Assembly: GCF_019449565.1 (NCBI RefSeq)
Contig: NZ_JAGRPM010000033.1
Span: forward strand, 1 to 64,000
DNA from: Rhodoblastus sp.
GTDB lineage: Bacteria; Pseudomonadota; Alphaproteobacteria; Rhizobiales; Beijerinckiaceae
Length of the DNA stretch: 64,000 nucleotides
Direction: 5' to 3'
A program made the position numbers and the translations under genes. The notes beneath the pieces were generated by a model that was not told where the DNA came from, searched no databases, and saw only the letters and a list, made by a program, of their open reading frames with translations. Numbering within the stretch: the stretch's first letter is position 1; every line of letters begins with the position of its first letter. This document shows, piece after piece, positions 25,982-35,700 of the stretch.

Positions 25982-27367
25982 ATGAAATTGTCCTTCCACG
26001 GCGCCGATCGCGGCGTCACCGGCTCCTGCCACATGCTGGAGGCGGCAGGCCGGACGATCCTGATCGATTGCGGCCTCTATCAGGGCGGCCGGCAGATCGA
26101 GGAGGACAATGCGCGAGACTTCGGCTTCGATGCGGCGAAGATCGACACCGTCCTGCTGACTCACGCCCATCTCGACCATTGCGGACGACTGCCCTTGCTC
26201 ACGCGGCGCGGCTTTTCCGGCGAGATTATCGCTACGGCGGCGACGCGCGAGCTGGCGCGGGTGGTGCTGCTCGACGCCGCGCATTTGCAGGAAGAGGAAG
26301 CGCGATTCCGCTCCCGCCCGCATGAGCGGCGCGGCGCGGCGAATGGGCCGGTCGAACCGCTGTTTTCCCTGCTCGACGCCATGGATGTGTTCGACCGTTT
26401 CGGCCGCGTCGCCGCCTATCGCAAGGTGATCGAGCTGGCGCCGGGCCTGCGCGCGACCTTTTTTGACGCGGGCCATATTCTGGGTTCGGCGAGCGTGCTG
26501 ATCGAAGCCGATGAGGGCGGCGCGCGAAAAATTCTGTTTTCGGGAGACATCGGCAATTATGGCGGGGCGCTGCTGCGCGATCCCGATCCGCCGGAAAATG
26601 TCGATGTCGCGATTATGGAGACGACCTATGGCGACCGTCTGCATCGTTCGCTTCCGGCGACGCTGGAGGAATTCTATCTGGCGCTCAACGAGGCGTTCCA
26701 GCGCGGCGGCAATGTGATCATCCCGACCTTCGCTTTGGAGCGTACGCAGGATGTGCTGTTCTTCCTGCGCGAGGGCGTGGAGCAGAACAAATTGGCGCCC
26801 TCCATTCAGGTCTTTCTGGATTCGCCGATGGCGATCTCGGCCACGGAGATTTTCCGCAAACATCCCGAATGCTATGGGGCGGAGACGGCGCGGCTGTTCG
26901 CGGAGCGCATCGACCCCTTCGGCCCGCCCGGCCTGCATTTCTGCCGGGAGACAGCGGAGTCCATCGCGCTCAATTCGATTTCCGGCGGCGCGGTCATTCT
27001 CGCCGGCTCGGGCATGTGCACGGGCGGGCGGGTGCGCCATCATCTGCGCCGCAATCTCGGCCGTCCAGATTCCAGCGTGATCTTCGTCGGCTTTGCCGCG
27101 AAAGGCACCCTGGCGCGCCAGATCGTTGACGGCGCGCGGCATGTCATGATTTTCGGCGAAAACGTGCCTGTTCGCGCCCATATCTACACCATCAACGGTT
27201 TCTCAGCCCATGCCGATCAGGCCGAACTGCTGGCGTGGCGCAAGACAGCCAATCCGCGCCGAACCTTCCTCGTTCATGGCGAGGAAGAGGCCATGAAGGC
27301 TTTCGCGGCGAAGACAGGCGATGCGGATGTCGTCCTGCCTGAATTGGGGCAGGCTTTCGATCTCTGA
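25982..27367 (+). CDS. MBL-fold beta-CASP exonuclease/RNA-processing protein
   Basis: 461 residues, with a GGGAG ribosome site before the ATG at 25982. The metal-binding motif HAHLDH (THAHLDHCGRLP), the later SGDIGNYG aspartate and the beta-CASP motifs (IPTFALERTQ, GSGMCTGGRV, HIYTINGFSAHADQ) place it with CPSF73/Ysh1-like nucleases and bacterial RNase J relatives. Proteins of this group process or degrade RNA in the cytoplasm; the substrate here is unknown. It follows the LOG-family gene with a weak hairpin between, so partial co-transcription is possible. Confidence 0.9.
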   Translation: MKLSFHGADRGVTGSCHMLEAAGRTILIDCGLYQGGRQIEEDNARDFGFDAAKIDTVLLTHAHLDHCGRLPLLTRRGFSGEIIATAATRELARVVLLDAAHLQEEEARFRSRPHERRGAANGPVEPLFSLLDAMDVFDRFGRVAAYRKVIELAPGLRATFFDAGHILGSASVLIEADEGGARKILFSGDIGNYGGALLRDPDPPENVDVAIMETTYGDRLHRSLPATLEEFYLALNEAFQRGGNVIIPTFALERTQDVLFFLREGVEQNKLAPSIQVFLDSPMAISATEIFRKHPECYGAETARLFAERIDPFGPPGLHFCRETAESIALNSISGGAVILAGSGMCTGGRVRHHLRRNLGRPDSSVIFVGFAAKGTLARQIVDGARHVMIFGENVPVRAHIYTINGFSAHADQAELLAWRKTANPRRTFLVHGEEEAMKAFAAKTGDADVVLPELGQAFDL

Positions 27368-27481
27368 GGCCAATTCGTCCCTATGCGGCCCTTATATTCG
27401 TGGCCCCGGTTTCGAATGGCGCCTTTGCGCGCGTCTGCGCTAGAAATTCCGTCATTCAGACCATTGACGCGGGAGGGCGCC

Positions 27482-27775
27482 ATGTTGGCCGGATTTCTGC
27501 GTGAGGACGGCGAAAGCCATTTCGATCGGAGTGCGATCGCGCGTCGGCGCGCTTTCCGCCGGGCGTTGGAGATCGCGATCCTTGTTTGCGCCTTGAGCCT
27601 TTTGGGACTGTTGCGATCCGCGCCGCACCGCCCGCCATTCTGGGCGGCGGGGCAGGACGACGGCTGCGTGCATCTGGGGCGCGCCGGCGCATCCTGCCCG
27701 CAGCCGCGCGAAGCGGAACCGGCCTGCGTCTCGCTTGGCCGCGCGGGCCGGCTCTGTCCCGGCTCGGAAGACTGA
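27482..27775 (+). CDS. Small membrane protein with twin CVxLGRAGxxCP motifs
   Basis: 97 residues. A GGGAGG ribosome site precedes the ATG at 27482. The N-terminal part is charged (LREDGESHFDRSAIARRRAFRR), followed by one transmembrane helix (LEIAILVCALSLLGLL). The outer part carries the same motif twice, CVHLGRAGASCP and CVSLGRAGRLCP, 13 residues apart. Each motif has two cysteines eight residues apart. I do not recognise the family. Twin short Cys motifs after a membrane anchor could form disulfide-bonded loops in the periplasm or bind metal or heme; none of these is established. Confidence 0.7.
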   Translation: MLAGFLREDGESHFDRSAIARRRAFRRALEIAILVCALSLLGLLRSAPHRPPFWAAGQDDGCVHLGRAGASCPQPREAEPACVSLGRAGRLCPGSED

Positions 27776-27815
27776 AGTCTGAGGGCTTTTGATGAAAACT
27801 CAGGCAATGCCAATG

Positions 27816-27841
27816 CCGCCCGCCCGAATTCGGGCGGGCGG
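27816..27841. terminator. Perfect palindrome, probable bidirectional terminator
   Basis: Two 13-bp arms (27816-27828 and 27829-27841) meet without a spacer at a GAATTC centre, giving a very GC-rich hairpin. It lies 41 bases after the twin-Cys gene, and TTTT follows at 27847-27850. No minus-strand gene needs it. Confidence 0.6.
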
Positions 27842-28064
27842 TCATGTTTTGAGGCCGTCGCGCCCGAGCCGCGGGCTCGCGTTTACCATAATTTTTCCGT
27901 GGAGAAGAAAATTCTGTTAGGGTTACGATCGGTTTTGGTAAAATTATACGCAAAATCGTCAATATTAACGACTTTTATATTACAGAAGTAATATTTCGTT
28001 AACCACGCGCCGCCTAGTCTCGCTGAAATCCCGAAATATGCATTTCGGTGGAGCAAACGCGTTC

Positions 28065-28868
28065 ATGGCCCCCGATATTTCCGTCATCATCCCGACTTAC
28101 CGTCGTCCCGGACCTCTCGTCGAGGCGATCGAGAGCGTCCTCGCCCAGAAGGGCGCAAGCTGCGAAATCCTCGTGATCGACGATTGCCCCGAAGGCAGCG
28201 CCGAAGAGGCCGTGCGGCCGTTCGCCGACCGGGGCGTGATCTATATGCGCTCGCCGTCGCCCTCCGGCGGGCGGCCTGCCGTTGTCCGCAATTTCGGCTT
28301 CAAACAGGCCCGCGCCGACATCATCCATTTCCTCGACGACGACGATCTCGCGCCCGAGGGCTATTACGCAGAGGCTCTCGACGTCTTCAAGCAGCGCCCG
28401 GATATTGGCGTCGTGTTCGGCAAGGTCGAGCCCTTCGGCGACATCGACGTGGCGTCCGAGCGCGACTATTTCGAGACGGCCCATCGCCGCGCGCGGCGCT
28501 ATGGCCAGCTGGGGCCGAAGCTGGGCTTTTCTGCGGCCATGTTCTTCCAGCGGACCCTGCTCATTTGCAGCGCCGGCATGGTGCGCAAGAGCTGCGTCGA
28601 GGCGATTGGCGGGTTCGATCCCCAGCCGTCGCTGGCGGAGGACGTGGATTTTTACGCGCGGGCGATCCGTCATTCCGGCGCCTATGTGCTGGACCGCACC
28701 TCGATCCATTACCGCATCGGCCCGTCGCTGATGCGGCTGCCGGACCGCCAGCCGCTGATCGATTCCTCCTATCGCGCCATCCACGCCCGCTACCGCCGCG
28801 AGCATGGCCCGGTCGATTTCTTCGCCCTGAAGACCTTCGCCAAAATTCTGGACCGGCTCCATGCTTGA
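28065..28868 (+). CDS. Glycosyltransferase family 2
   Basis: 267 residues. The GT-A fold start is typical (ISVIIPTYRRPGPLVEAIESVL), the metal-binding acidic cluster is DDDDLAPEGYY, and a later acidic residue pair is in LAEDVDFYARA. The sugar donor and acceptor cannot be told. The ATG at 28065 was preferred over an in-frame ATG at 28038 because GGTGGAG precedes it. It overlaps the next gene by 8 bases, starting a cluster with a GNAT-like and an acyltransferase gene, probably for a surface or secreted glycan. The 290 bases upstream are AT-rich (27886-28010) and hold the promoter. Confidence 0.87.
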   Translation: MAPDISVIIPTYRRPGPLVEAIESVLAQKGASCEILVIDDCPEGSAEEAVRPFADRGVIYMRSPSPSGGRPAVVRNFGFKQARADIIHFLDDDDLAPEGYYAEALDVFKQRPDIGVVFGKVEPFGDIDVASERDYFETAHRRARRYGQLGPKLGFSAAMFFQRTLLICSAGMVRKSCVEAIGGFDPQPSLAEDVDFYARAIRHSGAYVLDRTSIHYRIGPSLMRLPDRQPLIDSSYRAIHARYRREHGPVDFFALKTFAKILDRLHA

Positions 28869-30015
28869 AATCGACACCATCGAAAGTCTTGATGCGCTTC
28901 AGGCCCTCGCGCCGGAATGGAGCGCGCTGCTTGCGCGGACGTCGCTGCGCACGCCGTCGAAATCCCCGCTGTGGCAATTGACCTGGTGGCGTCACTTCGG
29001 CGCCCGGCGCAGCCTCGCCTGCCGCCACGAGATGCAGGTCGTGACCCTGCGCGGCGCGGATGGCGCGCTGCACGCGGTCGCGCCGATGATGCTCACGCGG
29101 CGTCCCGGCTATGGCCCGGCTCTTGTGCGCGAGTTGCAGTTCTTCGGCGCCGATCCTTATGTGACGCAATTGCGCGGCCCGGTCTGCGCGCGCGAACATC
29201 TGTCCGATGTTGGCGTCGCGCTGGCGACTTTTTTCCGCTCGCGCAAGGGGCATGATCTCGTGCAATGGCGCGGCATGGCGCCGGGCGCCTGCGCAACCGC
29301 GCAGGGCGAGCGCCAGCCGGCGCTGGAAGATATCGATTCCTGCCTCATCATGCGCGAAAGCTGGGACGCCTTCCACGGCGCCCTGCCGAAGAAGACGCGC
29401 AAGCATTTGCGCAAGAGCCGCAACGATCTGAACGCCGCTGGCGTCGAGATTGAATTCCGCGTGGCGACGACGCCGGAAGAAACCGCGCAGGGCCTCGCGG
29501 CCTTTTACGATCTGCATTCGCGGCGCGCCGCCCTGACCGATGTCGCGCGCCATCCCGATGTCTTCGCGGGCGAGGCGGAGCGCGCCTTCCTCAATGATTA
29601 TTGCGCGCAAATGGCCGGCGCCGGCGACATGCGCATCTTCCAGATCCGCGTCGCGGGCCAGATCGTCGCCGCGCGTCTCGGCTTCGCCTTCGGCGATCAG
29701 CTCTATCTCTATTTTTCCGGCTACGACCCCGATTTCGGCCCCTACAGCATCATGACGACCCTGATGGCCGAGACGCTGCAATGGGCGCATGAAAACGGGG
29801 TCGCCCTCGTCAATCTGTCGTCGGGCGTCGATCGCTCGAAGACGCGTTTCCGGCCGGAAATGATCGCCGCCGAGGGCTTTTATTCCGTGCGCGCGGGCTG
29901 GCGCGGACGGCTCGCCTTCGCGGCCATGCGCAAGTTGCGCGGCGGCGCGGCGGCGGCGCCGGAGCGCGACGAGGGACCGGAAGAAGCCGAGGCAGGGGAA
30001 TTGGCCGGGGCCTGA
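28861..30015 (+). CDS. FemAB/CelD-like GNAT acyltransferase
   Basis: 384 residues. Two GNAT-like lobes are visible; the second has the most typical stretch (AAFYDLHSRRAAL onward, then RIFQIRVAGQIVAARLGFAFGDQLYLYFSGYD). This is the Acetyltransf_6 (CelD/BcsL-like) group found in exopolysaccharide and cellulose clusters, thought to transfer acyl or aminoacyl groups to cell-surface glycans. The C-terminus is a low-complexity Ala/Glu tail. The gene overlaps the GT2 gene by 8 bases and is followed by an acyltransferase-3 gene, which supports a shared surface-glycan role. Confidence 0.8.
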   Translation: MLEIDTIESLDALQALAPEWSALLARTSLRTPSKSPLWQLTWWRHFGARRSLACRHEMQVVTLRGADGALHAVAPMMLTRRPGYGPALVRELQFFGADPYVTQLRGPVCAREHLSDVGVALATFFRSRKGHDLVQWRGMAPGACATAQGERQPALEDIDSCLIMRESWDAFHGALPKKTRKHLRKSRNDLNAAGVEIEFRVATTPEETAQGLAAFYDLHSRRAALTDVARHPDVFAGEAERAFLNDYCAQMAGAGDMRIFQIRVAGQIVAARLGFAFGDQLYLYFSGYDPDFGPYSIMTTLMAETLQWAHENGVALVNLSSGVDRSKTRFRPEMIAAEGFYSVRAGWRGRLAFAAMRKLRGGAAAAPERDEGPEEAEAGELAGA

Positions 30016-30027
30016 GCGCCAGCATTT

Positions 30028-30055
30028 CCTTGACCGCGACGAGTCGCGGTCAAGG
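30028..30055. repeat. Palindromic repeat copy 1
   Basis: Perfect 13-bp arms (30028-30040 and 30043-30055) around a two-base centre; the core of each arm is CCTTGACCGCG. A near-identical copy is at 51036-51061, and both are followed by a GAAATG. It sits just after the GNAT gene stop and 25 bases before the acyltransferase start, so it could also work as a terminator or leader hairpin. Confidence 0.75.
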
Positions 30056-30080
30056 CGAAATGGTTTTTGTGGAGCGAAAG

Positions 30081-31361
30081 ATGCGATTTCACGCCCTTGA
30101 CGGTTTGCGCGGCCTCTGCGCCCTCACCGTCGCCCTGTTCCATCTTTACGAGTTCATGAAGGTTCCCTCGCCGCAGTCGATCGGCCACGCCTTCGCCTTC
30201 GTCGATTTTTTCTTCGTGCTGTCCGGCTTCGTGCTCGCCCACGCCTTTTTCGACAAGCTGGCGCTCAAAGGCGGCGGCTGGTCCTTCGCCATTCGCCGCT
30301 TCGGCCGCATGTATCCGCTGCATTTCTTCATGCTGATGCTGTTCGTGGCGCTGGAGGCCGCGAAATGGTTCGCCGCGCGCCACGGCGTCGCCATGCTGGC
30401 CCAGCCCTTCACCAATGAGAATTCGCTCTCCGCGCTGGCGTCCAATCTTCTGCTGATCCAGGCGCTGGGCGTGCATGACCGGCTGACCTGGAATTTTCCG
30501 GCCTGGAGCATCAGCGTCGAATTCTACGTCAACTTGCTGTTCTGCGTGATCATGATCCTGCCGCTGCGGCGGCCAGAAGGCGCCGAAACGGGCGCCGGCG
30601 ACGTATTGCGCCGGAAGACATGGATCATGGCTGCTTTGGCCGTCGCCGGCTGCGTCGGCACGATCTGGGCGACGCGCGATAGCCATGCCGCGATGAGCTA
30701 TGACTTCGGCCTGCTGCGCTGCATCTATGGCTTCTTCTGCGGCGTGCTGGCGCAGCGCCTTCGCGTTGGCGGCCTCGATCCCTTCGCCCGTCTCTCCGAC
30801 AACGGGATCGCGCTTGGCGAAGTCGTCATGACCTTTGTCACGCTGGCGCTGGTGATCTACCTGCCGTGGTTTTGGCTCTTCGCCATCATGCCGGTTCTGT
30901 TCAGCCTTCTCACGCTGGTTTATGCCCATGAAAAGGGGCCGTTCTCACGCCTGCTGCTGACGCCGCCGCTGCACGCCATCGGCGAATGGTCCTATTCGCT
31001 CTATCTGGTGCACTACTTCCTGCTGATGCATGTGTTCGGGCGGCTCGCCTCGATGGCCGGCAAGAAGGGATGGCTCGGCCTCCACGCCGTTCCCGGCGCT
31101 GACAACGGCGCTTATGTCGCGGGGCTCTATCAGCAAGGGCCGCTGATGGTCGGCGTCGTGATCGCGGCCTATCTCGGCGCAGTGCTGCTGATGTCGAGCC
31201 TCACCTTCCGCTTCGTGGAAAAGCCGGCGCGGCGCTATTTCAACGCTGTCGCCGCGCGCCGCGACGCCGCCGCCGAACAGCCTGCGTCTCTGGCCGCAAA
31301 TCCGGCTGCAGACTTGGCCGCGCGCCGGGCTGCGGCGCGGCGGGTCCAGGCTGCGGAATGA
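30081..31361 (+). CDS. Acyltransferase family 3 (OafA-type) membrane protein
   Basis: 426 residues and about ten transmembrane helices. The family pattern is present: FHALDGLRGLCALTVALFHL at the start with its conserved His, FFFVLSGFVL, RRFGRMYPLHF, and SISVEFY. Such proteins O-acetylate or otherwise acylate surface sugars from the inner membrane. The C-terminal ~45 residues are Ala/Arg-rich and disordered. The ATG at 30081 has GGAG 8 bases before it; the upstream in-frame region spans the palindromic repeat and is unlikely to be coding. The stop is back to back with the convergent RND adaptor gene. A second family member is at 49769-50884. Confidence 0.9.
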   Translation: MRFHALDGLRGLCALTVALFHLYEFMKVPSPQSIGHAFAFVDFFFVLSGFVLAHAFFDKLALKGGGWSFAIRRFGRMYPLHFFMLMLFVALEAAKWFAARHGVAMLAQPFTNENSLSALASNLLLIQALGVHDRLTWNFPAWSISVEFYVNLLFCVIMILPLRRPEGAETGAGDVLRRKTWIMAALAVAGCVGTIWATRDSHAAMSYDFGLLRCIYGFFCGVLAQRLRVGGLDPFARLSDNGIALGEVVMTFVTLALVIYLPWFWLFAIMPVLFSLLTLVYAHEKGPFSRLLLTPPLHAIGEWSYSLYLVHYFLLMHVFGRLASMAGKKGWLGLHAVPGADNGAYVAGLYQQGPLMVGVVIAAYLGAVLLMSSLTFRFVEKPARRYFNAVAARRDAAAEQPASLAANPAADLAARRAAARRVQAAE

Positions 31362-32708
31362 TCATTTCGGCGCGGGTTCGGCGATCTTGACCTTCTGTCC
31401 GTCGGCGAGATCGGCGGCGGGATAGAGGATCACCTTGTCGCCGGGCTGGAGGCCCGAAGAAGTCTCGATCGAGGTTCCGAAATCCCGCGCGACGACGATT
31501 TTGCGCAGATGCGCCACGCCATCCTCAACCACCGCGACCTGCGTGCCGTTGCGGTTGAAGATAAGCGCGTCGGCGGGGATATTCACCGCCGGGGTCTTGC
31601 GCGGAATCTTCAATTCGACCTGGCAATAGACTCCGGCTTTCAGCATGCCGTCCGGATTGGGAACATCGGCTTCCGCCAGTAGCGTGCGGGTGCCCTGCTG
31701 AAGCGATTCCGAAATGCGGGCGACCTTGCCGGGGAAAACGCGATCGGGCATTTCCGGAATGCGCACCGCCACTTCGACGCCGGGCTCCAGACCGAAGGCC
31801 TGATCCTGCGGAACAAAGACCTGGACGCGCAGCGTATCGGTGTTTTGCAGGTTGAACATGAAGGTCGCGCCGGTCTGGACGAGCGAGCCGACGTCGATGC
31901 CGCGCTGTGTGATGACGCCGTCGAAGGGCGCGACGAGGGTGAGATAATCCCTCTGCTGCTTCAGCACGCGTTCCGCGTTGGTCAGAGCCGTGTCATTGGC
32001 TTTCGAGGCGCCGAGCGCGGCGTTTTTCGCTTCCTCGGTCAGCCGGTCGATGTCGCCCTGCTGGGCGGTGACCCAGCCCTGCCGCACCAGCGCCGCGCTG
32101 CGGGCGTTGGTCGTCGCGGCGAGCTTGGCGTTGGCGTCGTTCTGGCGCACGTCGGCCTTGGCCTGGGCGATAGCCGCCTCGGCCTGCGCGATCTGATGAT
32201 CGAGTTCCGGCGCGGCGAGCACCGCGAGCACGTCGCCCGCCTTGACGTGGGAGCCGATATCGACATTGCGCTTTTCGACATAGCCATTGGCGCGGGCGTA
32301 AATATCTGCGGACGCATGGGCGAGAGTGGCGCCCGGCAGCTTGACCGGAATGAAAGCGGCGCCGGGCGCGATCTGCGCGACGCGGACGAGCGGAATCACA
32401 TCCTGGAACTGGCTTTTGGCCTCCTCGGCCGCCAGCCTTGCGGCGCGGTTCTGCCACAGGCCCCAGCCGAGGCCAACGACGAGGGCCGCGCCGAGCCACA
32501 GGCCGAAACGCCGGCGCTGGCGGGCGCGCGCCTGCGCGCGTTTCAGGTCGCAAGCGGCCGGGTCCGGCGGACGCCATGAGCAGCCGAACTCGCCGTGGGC
32601 CTCATGCGTTTCATGACCCTCATGCGGCTGATGGGCCTTTTGGGCGCCATGGGCCTCATGTTGCTCAGGATCGTCGTTCTTGGGCGGGCTTTTCCAGACT
32701 TCGTTCAT
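31362..32708 (-). CDS. RND efflux periplasmic adaptor (membrane fusion protein) with His-rich N-terminus
   Basis: 448 residues. The cytoplasmic N-terminus is unusual: a stretch of about 35 residues holds eight His mixed with Glu (HEAHGAQKAHQPHEGHETHEAH). One transmembrane helix (FGLWLGAALVVGLGWGLW) follows, then the lipoyl half motifs (ADIYARANGYVEKRNVDIG; LVAPFDGVITQRGIDVG), a helical hairpin between them and a beta-barrel plus membrane-proximal domain. It bridges the RND pump and an outer-membrane channel. It overlaps the pump gene by four bases and is its downstream partner. The His-rich tail may bind metal in the cytoplasm, but the pump itself is not obviously of the metal-exporting type. 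Confidence 0.9.
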   Translation of the reverse strand: MNEVWKSPPKNDDPEQHEAHGAQKAHQPHEGHETHEAHGEFGCSWRPPDPAACDLKRAQARARQRRRFGLWLGAALVVGLGWGLWQNRAARLAAEEAKSQFQDVIPLVRVAQIAPGAAFIPVKLPGATLAHASADIYARANGYVEKRNVDIGSHVKAGDVLAVLAAPELDHQIAQAEAAIAQAKADVRQNDANAKLAATTNARSAALVRQGWVTAQQGDIDRLTEEAKNAALGASKANDTALTNAERVLKQQRDYLTLVAPFDGVITQRGIDVGSLVQTGATFMFNLQNTDTLRVQVFVPQDQAFGLEPGVEVAVRIPEMPDRVFPGKVARISESLQQGTRTLLAEADVPNPDGMLKAGVYCQVELKIPRKTPAVNIPADALIFNRNGTQVAVVEDGVAHLRKIVVARDFGTSIETSSGLQPGDKVILYPAADLADGQKVKIAEPAPK

Positions 32709-35700
32709 ACGAGTTCCGCCTCCGGGAAGACGCCATGCGCGGGCTTGCCATCATTGCCGCGGCGCAGGACTGCAAAGAGATAGGGTACGATCAGCAGCGT
32801 CGTCGGCGTGGCGAACAGCAGGCCGCCGATCACCGCACGGGCGAGAACCGCATTCTGCTCCTCGCCGGGGCCGCCGATCGCCATGGGAATCATGCCGACG
32901 ATCATGGCCGCCGCAGTCATCAGCACCGGGCGGATACGGGTATGGCCGGCCTGGACCGCAGCCTGAAAAGAAGTGGCGCCGTCAAGCTGCTGCTCGCGCG
33001 CAAAAGTGACGAGCAGGATCGAATTGGCCGAGGCCACGCCGACCGCCATGATCGCGCCCATCAGGGACGGCACATTCAGGGTCGAGCCGGTGACGAAGAG
33101 CATGGTCAGGATACCGCAAAACGTCGCTGGCAGAGCCAGAATGACCACCAGCGGATCGCCGAAGTTCTGATAATTCACCACCATCAGGAAATAGACCAGC
33201 ACGGCGGCGAAAAGCAGGCCGATGCCGAGATTGCGGAAGGAATCCCGCATCGACTGGATCTGCCCGACCACCTCGATGCGGTTGCCGGGCTTGAGTTTGG
33301 GGGTCAGCTCGGCGACGACCTTGTCAATCTCGCGCGAGGCGGTCCCGAGGTCGATCCCCTGCAGGCTGGCGTAGATCTCATAGACCGGCTGGATGTTGCT
33401 CTGATTAGCGTTGGTCGGAGTGGCGCCGCGCGTGAAGGTGGCGACATTGGACATCAGCCCAGGCACGGGCGCGCCGCCATTTCCATTGAGCGACGCGGAG
33501 ACCGGAATGTTCTTGATGTCGTCCAGCGATGCGATGCGCCGCTCCGGCGCCTGGACGGCGAAGAAATAGGGAATGCCTGAGCTCGGATCGGTCCAGAAAT
33601 TCGGTGACACCTGCACCGAGGAGCTGAGCGCGATATTGAGATTGGTCGCAATCGTGTTGGCGTTCAGGCCGAGTTGCTGGGCGCGCGCCCGGTCGATCGA
33701 GGCCAGCAGTGAAGGCGCATCGGTCTCCTGTTGCAGATGGACATCGGCGAAGCCGGGCGCGGCGCCGAGACGGTCCCTGATCTCCTTGGCGACAGCGAGA
33801 TTATTGGCGCGGTCATAGCCGACGGTGCGAATGTCGATCTGCGCCGGCAGGCCGAAATTGAGGATCTGCGTCACCATGTCGGCGGCCTGGAAATAGAACA
33901 TGGCCTGCGGGAAGTCCTGACGCAGGGCGAGGCGCAGCTTGTTGATATAGTCCTGTGTCGGCGCGTGGCCTTCCTTCAGGGCGACGACGATCACGCCGTC
34001 ATTGACGCCAATGGTCGATCCGTCGGTAAAGGCCAGATTATAAGAGCGCGCGGGCAGTCCGATATTGTCGACGATGCGCTCGCGGTCCTTCTCGGGGATG
34101 ATTTCGCGTATCTTGTCCTCGACCTGCTGGAACAAAGCTTCGGTCGCCTCGATGCGGGTCGCGGCGGGCGCGCGGACGTGAAGCTGGATCTGGCCGCCGT
34201 CGATCAGCGGGAAGAAATCGCGCCCGACCAGCGAGAACATGAGTCCGGCAAGGCCGAGAATGACGACAATCACCACTGGAATGACGACGCGATGGGCGAG
34301 CAGGGATTGCAGCAGCTCGACATAGCTTTCGCGCATATGTTCGAAACCACGCTCGAATCCGGCGCTGATACGCCCGAAAAAGCCGCTCGGATCTTCGTCG
34401 TCATGCTTCTCGTGACGCAGCAGCAGTCCAATCATGATTGGCGTCAGCGTGCGCGACAAGGCGTAGGACGCCAGCATGGCGAAGACCACGGCGAGGCCGA
34501 GCGGCGTGAACAGGAATTTCGCCGGGCCGTCGAGGAACACCACCGAGGTAAAGACGCAGCAGATGGCGATGGTGGAGACCAGCGTCGGCACAGCGATGCC
34601 CGCCGCGCCATGCAGCGTGGCGTAGGGCAGGGGCTTTTTCTCTTCGGTCAGCAGGCGATGGGTGTTCTCGATGGTGACGGTGGAATCGTCGACCAGAATG
34701 CCGACCGCGAGCGCGAGGCCGCCGAGCGTCATGGTGTTGAGCGTATGGCCAAGCGCCGAGAGCACGACCAGCGAGGCCAGGATCGACAGCGGGATCGAGA
34801 CCATCACCACAAGGGTCGAGCGCCAGGAGCGCAGGAACAGCAGAATCATCGCGGCGGTCAGCGCGCCGGCGATCAGGCCTTCGCGGATCACGCCGTCGAC
34901 GGCCTCGCGGACGAAGACCGACTGGTCGAGCAATTCGCCGATCTTCAGGCCTGGCGGCGCGGCGGCGCGAAGTGTTTTGAGCGCGTTGCGCACACCATTG
35001 ACAACGTCGAGCGTCGAGGCGTTGCCGTTTTTGATGACGCTGAGCAGCACCGAGCGCTTGCCGTCCTCTCGCACCACATTCTGCTGCACCAGCCAGCCGT
35101 CGTGGACCTGGCCGATGTCGCGCACGAAAACCATCGCGCCATTGACGGTCTTGATCGGAATGTCGTTCAGCTCGGCGATGCTGGCGGGCGTCGCATTGGT
35201 GCGCACAACATATTGAGTGTCGCCGAGCTTGGCCGCTCCCGAGGGCAGGGTCAGGTTCTGGGCGTTGACGGCGGTGACCACGTCCGAGGGCGTCAGGCCG
35301 CGCGCGGCAAGCTTGTCGGGATCGATATCGACCATGATCTGGCGATATTTGCCGCCCGACGGCGTTGGCAGAGTGACGCCTGGCACCGGCGCGAGGCCCT
35401 GGCGCACGCGATAGATGCCGTAATCATAGAGCTGCTGCTCGCTCATGGAGTCGGAGGTGAGGCTGAGCTGGAGCACCGGCACGCTGGAGGCATTGAACTG
35501 AACCACCACCGGCGCCTGGATGCCTGGCGGCATCAGGACGCGGATGAAATTGGTCGCCGCGATGATCTGGGAAATGGCGAGGTCGATATTGACGTCGGGC
35601 TGAAAGTAGATTTTCTGGACTGACAGACCATTGAGGGTCTGCGCTTCCATATTCTTGACGCCATTCACATTGGAACTGATGGCGAACTGGCTGTAAGTGG

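Noticed and set aside
33731..35623. 630-codon open frame antisense to the RND pump gene
   Set aside because: The opposite strand encodes an intact, recognisable transporter; the antisense product is Asp/Gly/Arg/His-rich noise.
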